From: CAYLUN01 sp964386865
Lineage (GTDB): Bacteria; Verrucomicrobiota; Kiritimatiellia; RFP12; UBA1067
Direction of reading: 5' to 3'
DNA length: 64,000 bases
Assembly: GCA_964386865.1 (NCBI GenBank)
Contig: CAYLUN010000011.1
Coordinates: 1-64,000, forward strand
This document shows positions 34,895 through 42,651 of the stretch, one piece after another; position 1 is the first letter of the stretch, and every line of letters begins with the position of its first letter. The position numbers were made by a program, and so were the translations under genes. Below the pieces are notes generated by a model. It made no database searches, was not told the DNA's origin, and worked only from the letters and a program-made list of their open reading frames with translations.

Positions 34895-36360
34895 CAGCGC
34901 CAACCACCGTAGGCAGGGTACGCTGCGCGCCCCTGCTGCGGGACGTTCGCATGCCGATTTGTTCTGAGAGACGGTTGAAGTCAAAAGACGAGGAAGGGCG
35001 GTTCTTGGATCGTGAGAACAATAGGCGCTGGTGGCACCCGCGCCATAACCTGCTGGCGACCCGGCGCGGGCGTCTGACGGCCTTTTTCCTGCTCTACGTG
35101 ACCGAGGGCATTCCCAACGGTTTCGCGCTGGTGGCGATGGTGACGCAGATGAGGCGGTTGGGTGTCAGCCCCGAGAACATCGGGCTGTTCTCGGCGTCCT
35201 TTACGCTGCCATGGGCCTTCAAGTGGGCGATGGGCCCTTTTGTGGACCTGTTCTACATCGACCGGTGGGGGCGGCGGCGGGTCTGGATCGTCGCGGCGCA
35301 AGTGCTGATGTGCCTGACGCTGATGGCCGCGCTGGCCGTTGACCTGAAAACGCAGATCCAGACGCTCACGGCCCTGATCATTTTGCACAACGTGTTCGCG
35401 GCGACGCAGGACGTGGCCATCGACGCGCTGGCCTGCGGCACGCTGCCTGAGCATGAGCGTGGCACGGCCAACGGACTGATGTTCGGGGGCGCCTATCTGG
35501 GGCAGGCCGTGGGCGGAGCGGGCGTCTTGTGCTTGTTGGATTGGGGCGTGCCGCTAGCCTCCACCTACTTCTTCGTTACAGGGGCGATCCTGTCGGTCAC
35601 GGTGCTCGTCAGTTTGCGTCTGCGCGAACCGCTACACGGTCACGCCTCTTATGCGGAAGGGCCGCGCTGGCGGGCGTTGGCGCAGGCTGTTCACGGGTAT
35701 TGGAGAGACGCGCTGCGGGCTTTCTTTGGGCGGCGCGCGGCTGCCGTGGGCCTGCTTGTCGCGCTGTTCCCGCTGGGCCCCTATGCGCTGTCGCTGGCGC
35801 TTTGCAACAACCTGGCCGTCGAGATGGGGATGTCGGACGGACTGATCGGACGGCTGATGCTGCTCGGAACCATACTGGCCGCCGTGTTCTGTGTGGTGGG
35901 CGGGTACGTGTCCGACCGGCTCGGGCGGCGTCAGACGCTGTCGTTCGCCGCAGTCGGAATGGCGCTCACGACGGTCGCGCTGGCGTGGGGCCTGCACCGG
36001 CAGGGCTGGCTGTTTCCGGTGGCGATGGATGCGGCGGTCAAGCCGGTGGCTTCGGCGTTCCTGCTGCATCTGTACATCGGAGCCGGGCTGGCGTATTCGG
36101 TCTTCCAGGGGCTGATGTACGGATCACGGACGGCGCTGTTCATGGACGTCTGCAACCCTGCGGTGGCGGCCACGCAATTCACGGCCTACATGGCCTTGCT
36201 GAACGTGGTCATCAGCTACTCGACGTACTGGCAGTGCCGGTTTGTTTCGACGCTGGGCTATCCGCTGACGCTCGTGCTAGACTCCTGTTTAGGCCTCGTG
36301 TGCCTGGCACTGTTGCCGTTCATGACGAAGCATACTGAGCATACGGTCGGGGGGGATTAA
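34891..36360 (+). CDS. AmpG-like MFS transporter
   Basis: A polytopic inner-membrane carrier of 489 residues with about 12 hydrophobic segments starting near residue 62. Blocks typical of the AmpG/PAT branch are present: FFLLYVTEGIPNGF in helix 1, DRWGRRRVWI after helix 2 and NVFAATQDVAIDALA in helix 4. AmpG proteins import muropeptide disaccharides or acetyl-CoA-type cargo, and a glycan-derived solute is plausible here. ATG 34891 overlaps the previous stop (ATGA). The N-terminal 60 polar residues are unusual, and a later start, such as the Met at residue 21, cannot be excluded. A MarC gene follows after four bases. Confidence 0.78.
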   Translation: MTAPTTVGRVRCAPLLRDVRMPICSERRLKSKDEEGRFLDRENNRRWWHPRHNLLATRRGRLTAFFLLYVTEGIPNGFALVAMVTQMRRLGVSPENIGLFSASFTLPWAFKWAMGPFVDLFYIDRWGRRRVWIVAAQVLMCLTLMAALAVDLKTQIQTLTALIILHNVFAATQDVAIDALACGTLPEHERGTANGLMFGGAYLGQAVGGAGVLCLLDWGVPLASTYFFVTGAILSVTVLVSLRLREPLHGHASYAEGPRWRALAQAVHGYWRDALRAFFGRRAAAVGLLVALFPLGPYALSLALCNNLAVEMGMSDGLIGRLMLLGTILAAVFCVVGGYVSDRLGRRQTLSFAAVGMALTTVALAWGLHRQGWLFPVAMDAAVKPVASAFLLHLYIGAGLAYSVFQGLMYGSRTALFMDVCNPAVAATQFTAYMALLNVVISYSTYWQCRFVSTLGYPLTLVLDSCLGLVCLALLPFMTKHTEHTVGGD

Positions 36361-36364
36361 TCCA

Positions 36365-36970
36365 ATGGCTGAGTCGTTCCTGTTTGTGGTTCGGGTGTGG
36401 CTGAAGATCCTGTTCATCTTCACGCCGTTTCTCATCCTATCGATCTTTCTCGGCATGACGCGCGAGTTCGACACGGCTCGGCGCCGCGCGTTCGCGCTGC
36501 GGGCGACCGTCGCCGTGGCGGTCATCTGCTTCGTGGTCTACTTCTTCGGCTCGGTCATCTTCGCGCTCTTCGGCATCACGCTTGACGCGTTCCGTATCGG
36601 CGCGGGCGCGCTGCTCTTCCTGTCGTCGATCGGCCTGGTGCAGGGAAAGGCTCCGCCGACGCCCAACGGACAGGAGGACCTTGTGGTCGTGCCGTTCGCC
36701 ATGCCGATCATCGTCGGGCCGGCCGTGATGGGCGTGCTGTTCGTGCTCGGCGCCGACGTGGCAAACCTGAAGGAGCGGCTGCTGGGCGCGCTCGCGCTCG
36801 GGCTGGCGGTCGCCTGTCTCGGCGCGCTTCTGCTGGTGGCGACGCAGGTGGAGCGCTGGGTCGGCAAGGACAAGTTGGAGATCATCAGCAAGGTGACCGG
36901 GCTGATCCTCGCCGCGCTGGCGGCCCAGATGATCTTCACCGGGGCGCGACACTTCCTCGTCGGCCCGTGA
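36365..36970 (+). CDS. MarC-family integral membrane protein
   Basis: A 201-residue protein with about six membrane segments (FIFTPFLILSIFLGMT, VAVAVICFVVYFFGSVIF, then IRIGAGALLFLSSI-like text and PFAMPIIVGPAVM). The TP/PFAMPIIVGP motif and size fit the MarC/YhgN family. The family was once linked to antibiotic resistance, but its transport role is unproven. ATG 36365 lies four bases after the MFS stop, with GGGGGGAT upstream, so it is the third gene of a coupled operon. No terminator T-tract follows; the 26-base palindrome is 49 bases downstream. Confidence 0.85.
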   Translation: MAESFLFVVRVWLKILFIFTPFLILSIFLGMTREFDTARRRAFALRATVAVAVICFVVYFFGSVIFALFGITLDAFRIGAGALLFLSSIGLVQGKAPPTPNGQEDLVVVPFAMPIIVGPAVMGVLFVLGADVANLKERLLGALALGLAVACLGALLLVATQVERWVGKDKLEIISKVTGLILAALAAQMIFTGARHFLVGP

Positions 36971-37018
36971 GGGCGCGGCAGTCGGGGTCACGGTATGGGC
37001 GGTATGGGCGTTTCGGCC

Positions 37019-37044
37019 TTCTCACACCTCCGGAGGTGTGAGAA
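37019..37044. promoter_or_regulatory. Perfect 26-bp palindrome, copy 2
   Basis: Identical to 31212-31237. It lies between the MarC gene and the next gene, ending 128 bases before ATG 37172. The first copy ends 141 bases before its gene. The centre, CACCTCCGGAGGTG, would form a very stable RNA hairpin. Confidence 0.65.
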
Positions 37045-37171
37045 CGTGTTGGCGAGCGCCGGGCAGCGGCAGGATAGGCTCGTCACGCAGCCGGTTCAGG
37101 AGCGCCGGGCGAGGGCTGCGGGGTCAAGCCGCCTGAGCGGGCCGGCGGAGTGTGTTCGAAAGGGGGCTCTG

Positions 37172-40100
37172 ATGGTTGAAGGAAGGCGACGCGACGGGCG
37201 GCGGGTTGTGGCTGCGACCGGGATGTGGCTGGCGCTATCCGGCGCCGGGCTGGCCCTGGAGAAAGAGGTCTCGCTGGTGACCGGGCAGCCGGTCGGCGAG
37301 CTGGCGGTGGCGGGACGGCTGTCCATCGACCTCCACGCGGTGTTCATGGTGTCGCGCACGTACGACAAGGACACGGTGCTCAACTGGTACAGCTGCGGCT
37401 ACTCAGGCGGCGGGCAAGGCGGCACGAAGGTGGGAGGCGCGTTCGGGGACTTCGGCTTTCAGGTGCCCTTCAAGGAGCGCGATGCGCGCTATCCGCACGC
37501 GGTGACCGTGGACAAGGTGCCCGTGGTGCGGTTCGACGGCAACGACGTGCTCAAGGGCAACATCGTCGCTGAAGCCGACGTGGCCGGGCGGCAGGACTGG
37601 GCGCTGGAGGTCTGGGTGCGCGCCGCCGGGCCGGACGCCGGCACGATTCTCGGGTGGCAGTCGAAGGATGGCCGCTCGGCCTCGGCGCCGCTGGCCTTCC
37701 CGAAGCGGGCGGCCTCAGGGGCGTGGCGCCACCTGGTGCTGAACTGCACGGCCGAGAGCGAGGCTTGCTACCTCGACGGCGCCAAGGTCTCAAGCGCCAG
37801 GCGCGAGACGGTCATCGGCGAGGGGCAGCTGATGGTGCTCGGCGGAGCGGCGGCGGACAGGCCCTCGTTCAAGGGCGACCTGGCCGCCGTGCGCCTGCAC
37901 GACCGGGCGATGACGGAGGCGGAGATCGCGCACAACTTCGCGGGCGGCGCAATGTTGGGTACGGAGATGCACAGCTGGTGGCGGACGGATCCGGGCACGT
38001 GGTGGAGCCAGGAGTCCGAGCACTTCCGGCACTGCGTCGGCCTCGCGGAGATGAAGAAGTGGGGCGAGCGGCAGCGCAAGGAGTTCGACGCGCGCGTTCC
38101 GCAGATGTTCGACATGGCTGAGCTGATCTACCGCACCTACTCGGAGCGGCTGGCGCTGAGGAGCTCGGTCGTGAGCCGGCGTCCGGAGAAGCGGGGCGAC
38201 GGCATCAAGTACAAAACGCCGATCCAGCCGGCGGACGGCAGCTGGATGGGCGTGGACGACGACTTCGGCTGGGCCTGCCAAGGGGCGGGCCACATCAACC
38301 CGCACGAGCTGGCTCACGGGTGGCAGGCGATGACTGGCGGCATGGCCGGTAACTGGTGGGAGGCGCACGCCAATTTCCCACAGACTTACAACGGCATCTA
38401 CCAGACCGTCCCGATCATCCTGTCCGAGTGCTCGGCCTTTCCCGCCAGCGGCCGCACCTACTACCACGACCGGCTGATGTTCGAGCACCTGGCCCAGACA
38501 CCAGAGTACGGGCCGATGTTCATCTCCAAGCTCTGGTACGACGGCCCGACTGAAGCGGACAAAGATCCGTACCCGTGGGCGACGTTCGCGCGTATCAACC
38601 CGCTACCGGAGCGGACGCTGGCCGACGAGTACGCGCGCATGGCGATGCGGAACGTGACGTGGGACTACACGACCTTCAAAGAGCGCCAGCCCGGCGAGCA
38701 GGGCAACACGCCGTACGGCAATGACGGCGCTGTCAGGGAGGAGAACCTCTATGCGGCGGCCGCCGCGAGCATGCGGGCGGAGATCGAGAGGTACTCGCGG
38801 ATCCTGCTCGAGCCGATCGCCGGTGAGCCGGGCTGGTGGCGCGTGCCGAAGGAGCAGGCGCCCCAGCAGCTCGGCTGGAACATCTGCCCGCTGGCGTGCA
38901 CGGCGGGCCGCGTGTCGGCTGCGCTCTCAGGGTACGTCAATCCGGCGCGCGGGCCGGACTGGCGGGCCGCGTTCGTCGGCGTGGACGCAGGAGGAAAGCC
39001 GCGTTACGGGGAGATCTTTGCACCGGGCACGCTCAGTCGGTTTGAGGTGACGCGCGACATCAAGGAGCTCTATCTCGTTGTCTGCGCCACGCCCACCAAC
39101 ATGCTCAACATCGACATGGTGGGCGACTTTCGCTCATTCGAGCAGGAGCCGTTCCCTTACCGAGTCAGGCTCGAGGGGTGCGCGCCGCTGGACCTGCTGA
39201 CGCCGCAAAAGCCCACGGTGGCCGGCGCGCAGCACGCGAACGGCGGCGGCTTCGTCGAGAAGACGGCGCAGGTCGAGGCGAGCGCCTACGTAGGCCCGCA
39301 CGCGCAGGTGCTGGGCCACTCCAAGGTGCTCGGAAGCGCGCGGGTTGAGGATTTCGCGGTCGTTCAGGACGCTACGGTGAAAGACCGCGCGGTGGTCTCG
39401 GGGCATGCGCGAGTCGCGGAAGCATCCACCGTGGCAGAGGACGCCAAGGTTCGCGACTATGCGGTGGTAAAGGGGCAGACGACGGTGCGGGGGCGGGCCA
39501 AGATTCTCGAGCACGGCGCGATCTTTACCCATAAGACGTGCAAGGATCAGGTGGTGGTCAAAGGCGTGGCGTCCGTCTACGGCGGCAATCAGAGCGGCAG
39601 CGCCATGCTCGACGGGTACTATGCCAAAGGCAACGAAATCACCAAGGGCAAGTGGTTCACCTGGAGCTGGGGCCAGGGCAAGAACGTGGGCGAGGCGGAT
39701 GAGGAGTTCGGCGGGCTCTACCTGCGGATGGACTTCGAGCGGCCACACCCCTGGATGGCGCCCGACGACTTCGGCGTCACGTGGGGGTGGCTGGCGGGCG
39801 GGGCGACGTGCGCCACCGAGCCTTCGCTGGTCAGCTACCGGAGCGCCCTGCTGCGCGCCGAGGAGGCGGCGCCGGCGCTGGAGAGCGGCCACCTCGACGA
39901 CAAGCCGGTCGCGGAGCTGTTGGCCGGCTATCTGCGGCCGCCGGAGACGGGCGACTACGTGTTCTGGATCTCGGCGGACGACGAGGGCGAATTCTGGCTG
40001 GGCCAGGCGGGCGGCACGACGGCCGACACGCTGCTGTGCGGCAACCCGTTCTGGGCGGGCCACAAGGAATTCACGCGCTTTCCGTCGCAGAAGTCCTCTC

Positions 40101-40810
40101 CGGTGCGCCTCGAGAAGGGGAGGTTCTACCCGCTCAAGGCGCTGCACGCCAACAGCCACATGGCGGGCTCGCTGGCTGTCGCGTGGACGGCGCCCGGCGC
40201 GGCGGCGCCCGTGATCATCGGCGCGCCGCACCTGTGGGCGGACCGCGAGGGTCGGCGCCCGGGCGTGGCGCGCCGCATCTGGGGCGACGTGGCCAAAGTC
40301 GCTGACCTCGTGAAGCGCCCGGACTATCCTGAGGGCCGCGTGCGCACGGCGGGCGGCGCGCTGGCGCTGAACGGCAAGGACCAGTACGTGGAGCTTCAGA
40401 AGGATGTCGCCGACATGGCCGCTTGCACCTATACGGCCGCGTTCCGCTGGGACGGCGGAGAGGAAGGGGCCCGCGTGTTCGAGTTCGCCAATCCCAATGG
40501 CGATGCGCTGTGGCTAAGCCCCTCCGACAAGGGGCGCCTCGTGTTCGCTATCCGCAAGGGTCAGACCCTCGAGCAGGCGGCCGCCGCAAAGCCGCTCAAG
40601 CAGGGTGTCTGGGTCACCGTGCAGGTGTCGCTGAACGGGCCGGTCTGCTCGGTGTCCGTCAACGGGCAGGCGGTGGCGGAGAACCGTCGCATGACCTTGC
40701 GCCCCGACAGCGTCCGCGCCACGCGGTGCTACCTCGGGCGCGGCCTGCAAGGCCGGCACTTCGGCGGCCGGGTCGATCAGTTCTCCGTACGCGTCGGCGC
40801 GGGCGGATAG
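37172..40810 (+). CDS. Secreted mosaic protein: LamG, HELAH zincin, left-handed beta-helix, PA14, LamG
   Basis: An exported protein of about 1,212 residues. ATG 37172 follows AAAGGGGG and gives a signal sequence (RRVVAATGMWLALSGAGLALE); the frame to 36995 would translate the palindrome. Modules in order: LamG-like sandwich (about 105-260); a metallopeptidase-like region around NPHELAHGWQAMTGG (His378, Glu379, His382), resembling Svx/DUF6055 proteins; a stretch of hexapeptide repeats (about 700-785; VGPHAQVLGHSKVLGSARV) forming a left-handed beta-helix; a PA14-like module (about 920-1020; GDYVFWISADDEGEFWLG); and a second LamG (about 1057-1210). This looks like a surface glycoprotein- or glycan-targeting peptidase with several binding modules. 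The 3' end overlaps the convergent gene by 34 bases. Confidence 0.75.
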   Translation: MVEGRRRDGRRVVAATGMWLALSGAGLALEKEVSLVTGQPVGELAVAGRLSIDLHAVFMVSRTYDKDTVLNWYSCGYSGGGQGGTKVGGAFGDFGFQVPFKERDARYPHAVTVDKVPVVRFDGNDVLKGNIVAEADVAGRQDWALEVWVRAAGPDAGTILGWQSKDGRSASAPLAFPKRAASGAWRHLVLNCTAESEACYLDGAKVSSARRETVIGEGQLMVLGGAAADRPSFKGDLAAVRLHDRAMTEAEIAHNFAGGAMLGTEMHSWWRTDPGTWWSQESEHFRHCVGLAEMKKWGERQRKEFDARVPQMFDMAELIYRTYSERLALRSSVVSRRPEKRGDGIKYKTPIQPADGSWMGVDDDFGWACQGAGHINPHELAHGWQAMTGGMAGNWWEAHANFPQTYNGIYQTVPIILSECSAFPASGRTYYHDRLMFEHLAQTPEYGPMFISKLWYDGPTEADKDPYPWATFARINPLPERTLADEYARMAMRNVTWDYTTFKERQPGEQGNTPYGNDGAVREENLYAAAAASMRAEIERYSRILLEPIAGEPGWWRVPKEQAPQQLGWNICPLACTAGRVSAALSGYVNPARGPDWRAAFVGVDAGGKPRYGEIFAPGTLSRFEVTRDIKELYLVVCATPTNMLNIDMVGDFRSFEQEPFPYRVRLEGCAPLDLLTPQKPTVAGAQHANGGGFVEKTAQVEASAYVGPHAQVLGHSKVLGSARVEDFAVVQDATVKDRAVVSGHARVAEASTVAEDAKVRDYAVVKGQTTVRGRAKILEHGAIFTHKTCKDQVVVKGVASVYGGNQSGSAMLDGYYAKGNEITKGKWFTWSWGQGKNVGEADEEFGGLYLRMDFERPHPWMAPDDFGVTWGWLAGGATCATEPSLVSYRSALLRAEEAAPALESGHLDDKPVAELLAGYLRPPETGDYVFWISADDEGEFWLGQAGGTTADTLLCGNPFWAGHKEFTRFPSQKSSPVRLEKGRFYPLKALHANSHMAGSLAVAWTAPGAAAPVIIGAPHLWADREGRRPGVARRIWGDVAKVADLVKRPDYPEGRVRTAGGALALNGKDQYVELQKDVADMAACTYTAAFRWDGGEEGARVFEFANPNGDALWLSPSDKGRLVFAIRKGQTLEQAAAAKPLKQGVWVTVQVSLNGPVCSVSVNGQAVAENRRMTLRPDSVRATRCYLGRGLQGRHFGGRVDQFSVRVGAGG

Positions 40811-41775
40811 AAGCGCCTGGTGTACCAAAGGTAGCCAAGCAGCGCGGCGAACCAGAGGGCGCTCATGGCCGCGAAGTGGACGGAGTGGGCGTCCCAGACG
40901 GGCTTCATGAGTGCGACCTGCTCCTCGGGAATGTTCATCGACGCGTAATAGTCGAACACGCTGTGGCGCGTGAAGGTGGCGCCGATTGAAACCGCCCACG
41001 CGGTGACCACGGCGATCGAGCAGGCCCACGCCCGCCGGTCGAGCCGACAGGCGCCCCACGCGAGGTAGGCGGTGAGGGCGGCAGTCGCAAGCGCCACGGC
41101 CGCGCCCGCCGGCCCGCTCACGATCGCGCCGAAGAACGGCAAGGCCCAGCCGTAGCACCCGACAGCTGGCATGGAGATGGCCGACAGGCCGAACAGCAGG
41201 CTCACGCCCAGCACGGGCAGGGGGCAGGAATCGGTCCAAGAGGGGGCCGGGTTTCGGCTCTCGCAGGTCGCCTTGACGTTCTGGCCGCCGTAGAACAGCG
41301 CGAACGTCAAGGGCAGAGCCACGTAAATGATGGCCATGAAGCCTAGCATGAACACCTTGATCATCGTTACCATCGGCACGGGTAGCTGGCCTTGCGCGCT
41401 CAGTTGCGAAAACAGATCCGGCAGGGTGATCCACGTGGCGATGAGCGCGCTGACGCCGCACACGAGCCAGAGCCAGGAGGCGGCCACGGTCAGCGCACGC
41501 GCCCAGCGCCGCGCCAGCATGGATCCGACGCCCATCCAGATGAACCAGGCCGCGCCCGCCCCGTAAATCAAGAGGGCCGGTGCCAGCGCCTTCGTGTCCA
41601 GCTGCGGGCCGCCCTCGGCGCCGGCGGCACGCGACAGCGCGGCGCCCGCCCAGATGAGCGGCACAAAGAGGGCGCAGAGGCCTCCGATCGCCACCTGAAG
41701 CAGGCCGAACGCAATCAGGCCGGTCTTACGGTCGTGACAGGGCGCGGCGACTGCCGCGAAGGCTGTATCGCTCAT
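40777..41775 (-). CDS. Polytopic membrane protein, unknown function
   Basis: A 332-residue protein with about eight hydrophobic segments (GLLQVAIGGLCALFVPLIWAG, ALTVAASWLWLVCGVSALIA, MVTMIKVFMLGFMAIIYVAL and others) and no signal peptide or catalytic motif that I know. The start at 41775 is preceded by GTGAGG, which overlaps the stop of the upstream gene seven bases away, so the two minus-strand genes form an operon. It overlaps the convergent plus-strand gene at its 3' end by 34 bases. A pair of cysteines (KATCESRN and TDSCPLP) precedes one membrane segment. Confidence 0.7.
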   Translation of the reverse strand: MSDTAFAAVAAPCHDRKTGLIAFGLLQVAIGGLCALFVPLIWAGAALSRAAGAEGGPQLDTKALAPALLIYGAGAAWFIWMGVGSMLARRWARALTVAASWLWLVCGVSALIATWITLPDLFSQLSAQGQLPVPMVTMIKVFMLGFMAIIYVALPLTFALFYGGQNVKATCESRNPAPSWTDSCPLPVLGVSLLFGLSAISMPAVGCYGWALPFFGAIVSGPAGAAVALATAALTAYLAWGACRLDRRAWACSIAVVTAWAVSIGATFTRHSVFDYYASMNIPEEQVALMKPVWDAHSVHFAAMSALWFAALLGYLWYTRRFYPPAPTRTEN

Positions 41776-41782
41776 GCCGGCC

Positions 41783-42457
41783 TCACTTCGACGTGATGGT
41801 GATTTTGCCGTCGCGCACAGAAACCGACTCCAGCTTTTCGAGAAGCGCGGCCGACTCCGGCTTCTCGGCGGCTTCCTCCGCCAGATTCTTGGCGCGAAGC
41901 CCCGCCATGAAGCTGTCGGGCACAGGCTTATCCCGCACGCTCAGCGAGTCCATGAACACGAGCAGCCTGCCCGCCGCCATCTCGACGCGGAAGGTGGCGG
42001 AACCGTTTAGCCAGCGGCCTTTGAACGACGCGAACATCTTCCCGAGCGCGTCCAGCGGGATGCTCGCGTCGCCTTTGATGCTGTCGCCTTCCACCGTGAC
42101 ATAGACTTTGCCGCTCATGGTCGACCACGAGGGGTGGTTCTGGATCAGCAGGTTGATGTCGCGCGAGTCGAGCGACAGCACCTGTCCGCCTTGGCCCTCC
42201 TTAACCGCTTTTGCGAAGGCGCCGACACGCGCCTTGAGGTCGGAAACATCCTGCTCCGCGGCCTCGACCGTCGGCAGTTGGCTCGGCGCGTCCGTCGTGT
42301 ATTCGGAGGTGACGACCGCGACGAGCTTCGAGATGTTTCGGTAGGCGACGAAACCGCCCACAGCGATCAGCAGGACGACCGCCAAACAGCCGATTCCTAC
42401 GGCCTTGCCGCAGCCGCCCTTCTTTTTCCGCTCAACCTCGCAGGGATACTCGTTCAT
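41783..42457 (-). CDS. Single-pass membrane protein with extracytoplasmic domain
   Basis: A 224-residue protein. The start at 42457 has AAAGGAG eight bases upstream; the longer frame to 42649 would run into the divergent promoter. A short basic cytoplasmic tail (EVERKKKGGCGK) is followed by one membrane segment (AVGIGCLAVVLLIAVGGFVAY). The rest is a soluble domain with DINLLIQNHPSWSTMSGKVYVTVEGD-like strand text, a pattern I have seen in unannotated PVC proteins. No function is known. It is co-transcribed with the polytopic protein downstream. Confidence 0.7.
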   Translation of the reverse strand: MNEYPCEVERKKKGGCGKAVGIGCLAVVLLIAVGGFVAYRNISKLVAVVTSEYTTDAPSQLPTVEAAEQDVSDLKARVGAFAKAVKEGQGGQVLSLDSRDINLLIQNHPSWSTMSGKVYVTVEGDSIKGDASIPLDALGKMFASFKGRWLNGSATFRVEMAAGRLLVFMDSLSVRDKPVPDSFMAGLRAKNLAEEAAEKPESAALLEKLESVSVRDGKITITSK

Positions 42458-42562
42458 GCGTGCGCTCCTTTGCCAAGCTACGATCACTTCCGCTTTAAAC
42501 AGCATTACGTTCGCACACTCTCCGTTCCCGGTCAAGATGGATAAACGACCACAGGTTTGGTT

Positions 42563-42592
42563 TTGCGAACGAGCAGGGCAAACGGCTATACT
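42563..42592 (+). promoter_or_regulatory. Candidate promoter of the 1,838-residue protein gene
   Basis: TTGCGA, 18 bases, TATACT, ending 59 bases before ATG 42652. Confidence 0.5.
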
Positions 42593-42651
42593 ATGAGGTT
42601 GACTATGGCGTGCCGCGTGCGGAGACGCGTGCCGCGAGGGCGGTGACACGG

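Noticed and set aside
40777..40810. 34-base overlap of convergent genes as a regulatory antisense device
   Set aside because: Short 3' overlaps are common in dense genomes; nothing in the sequence singles this one out.
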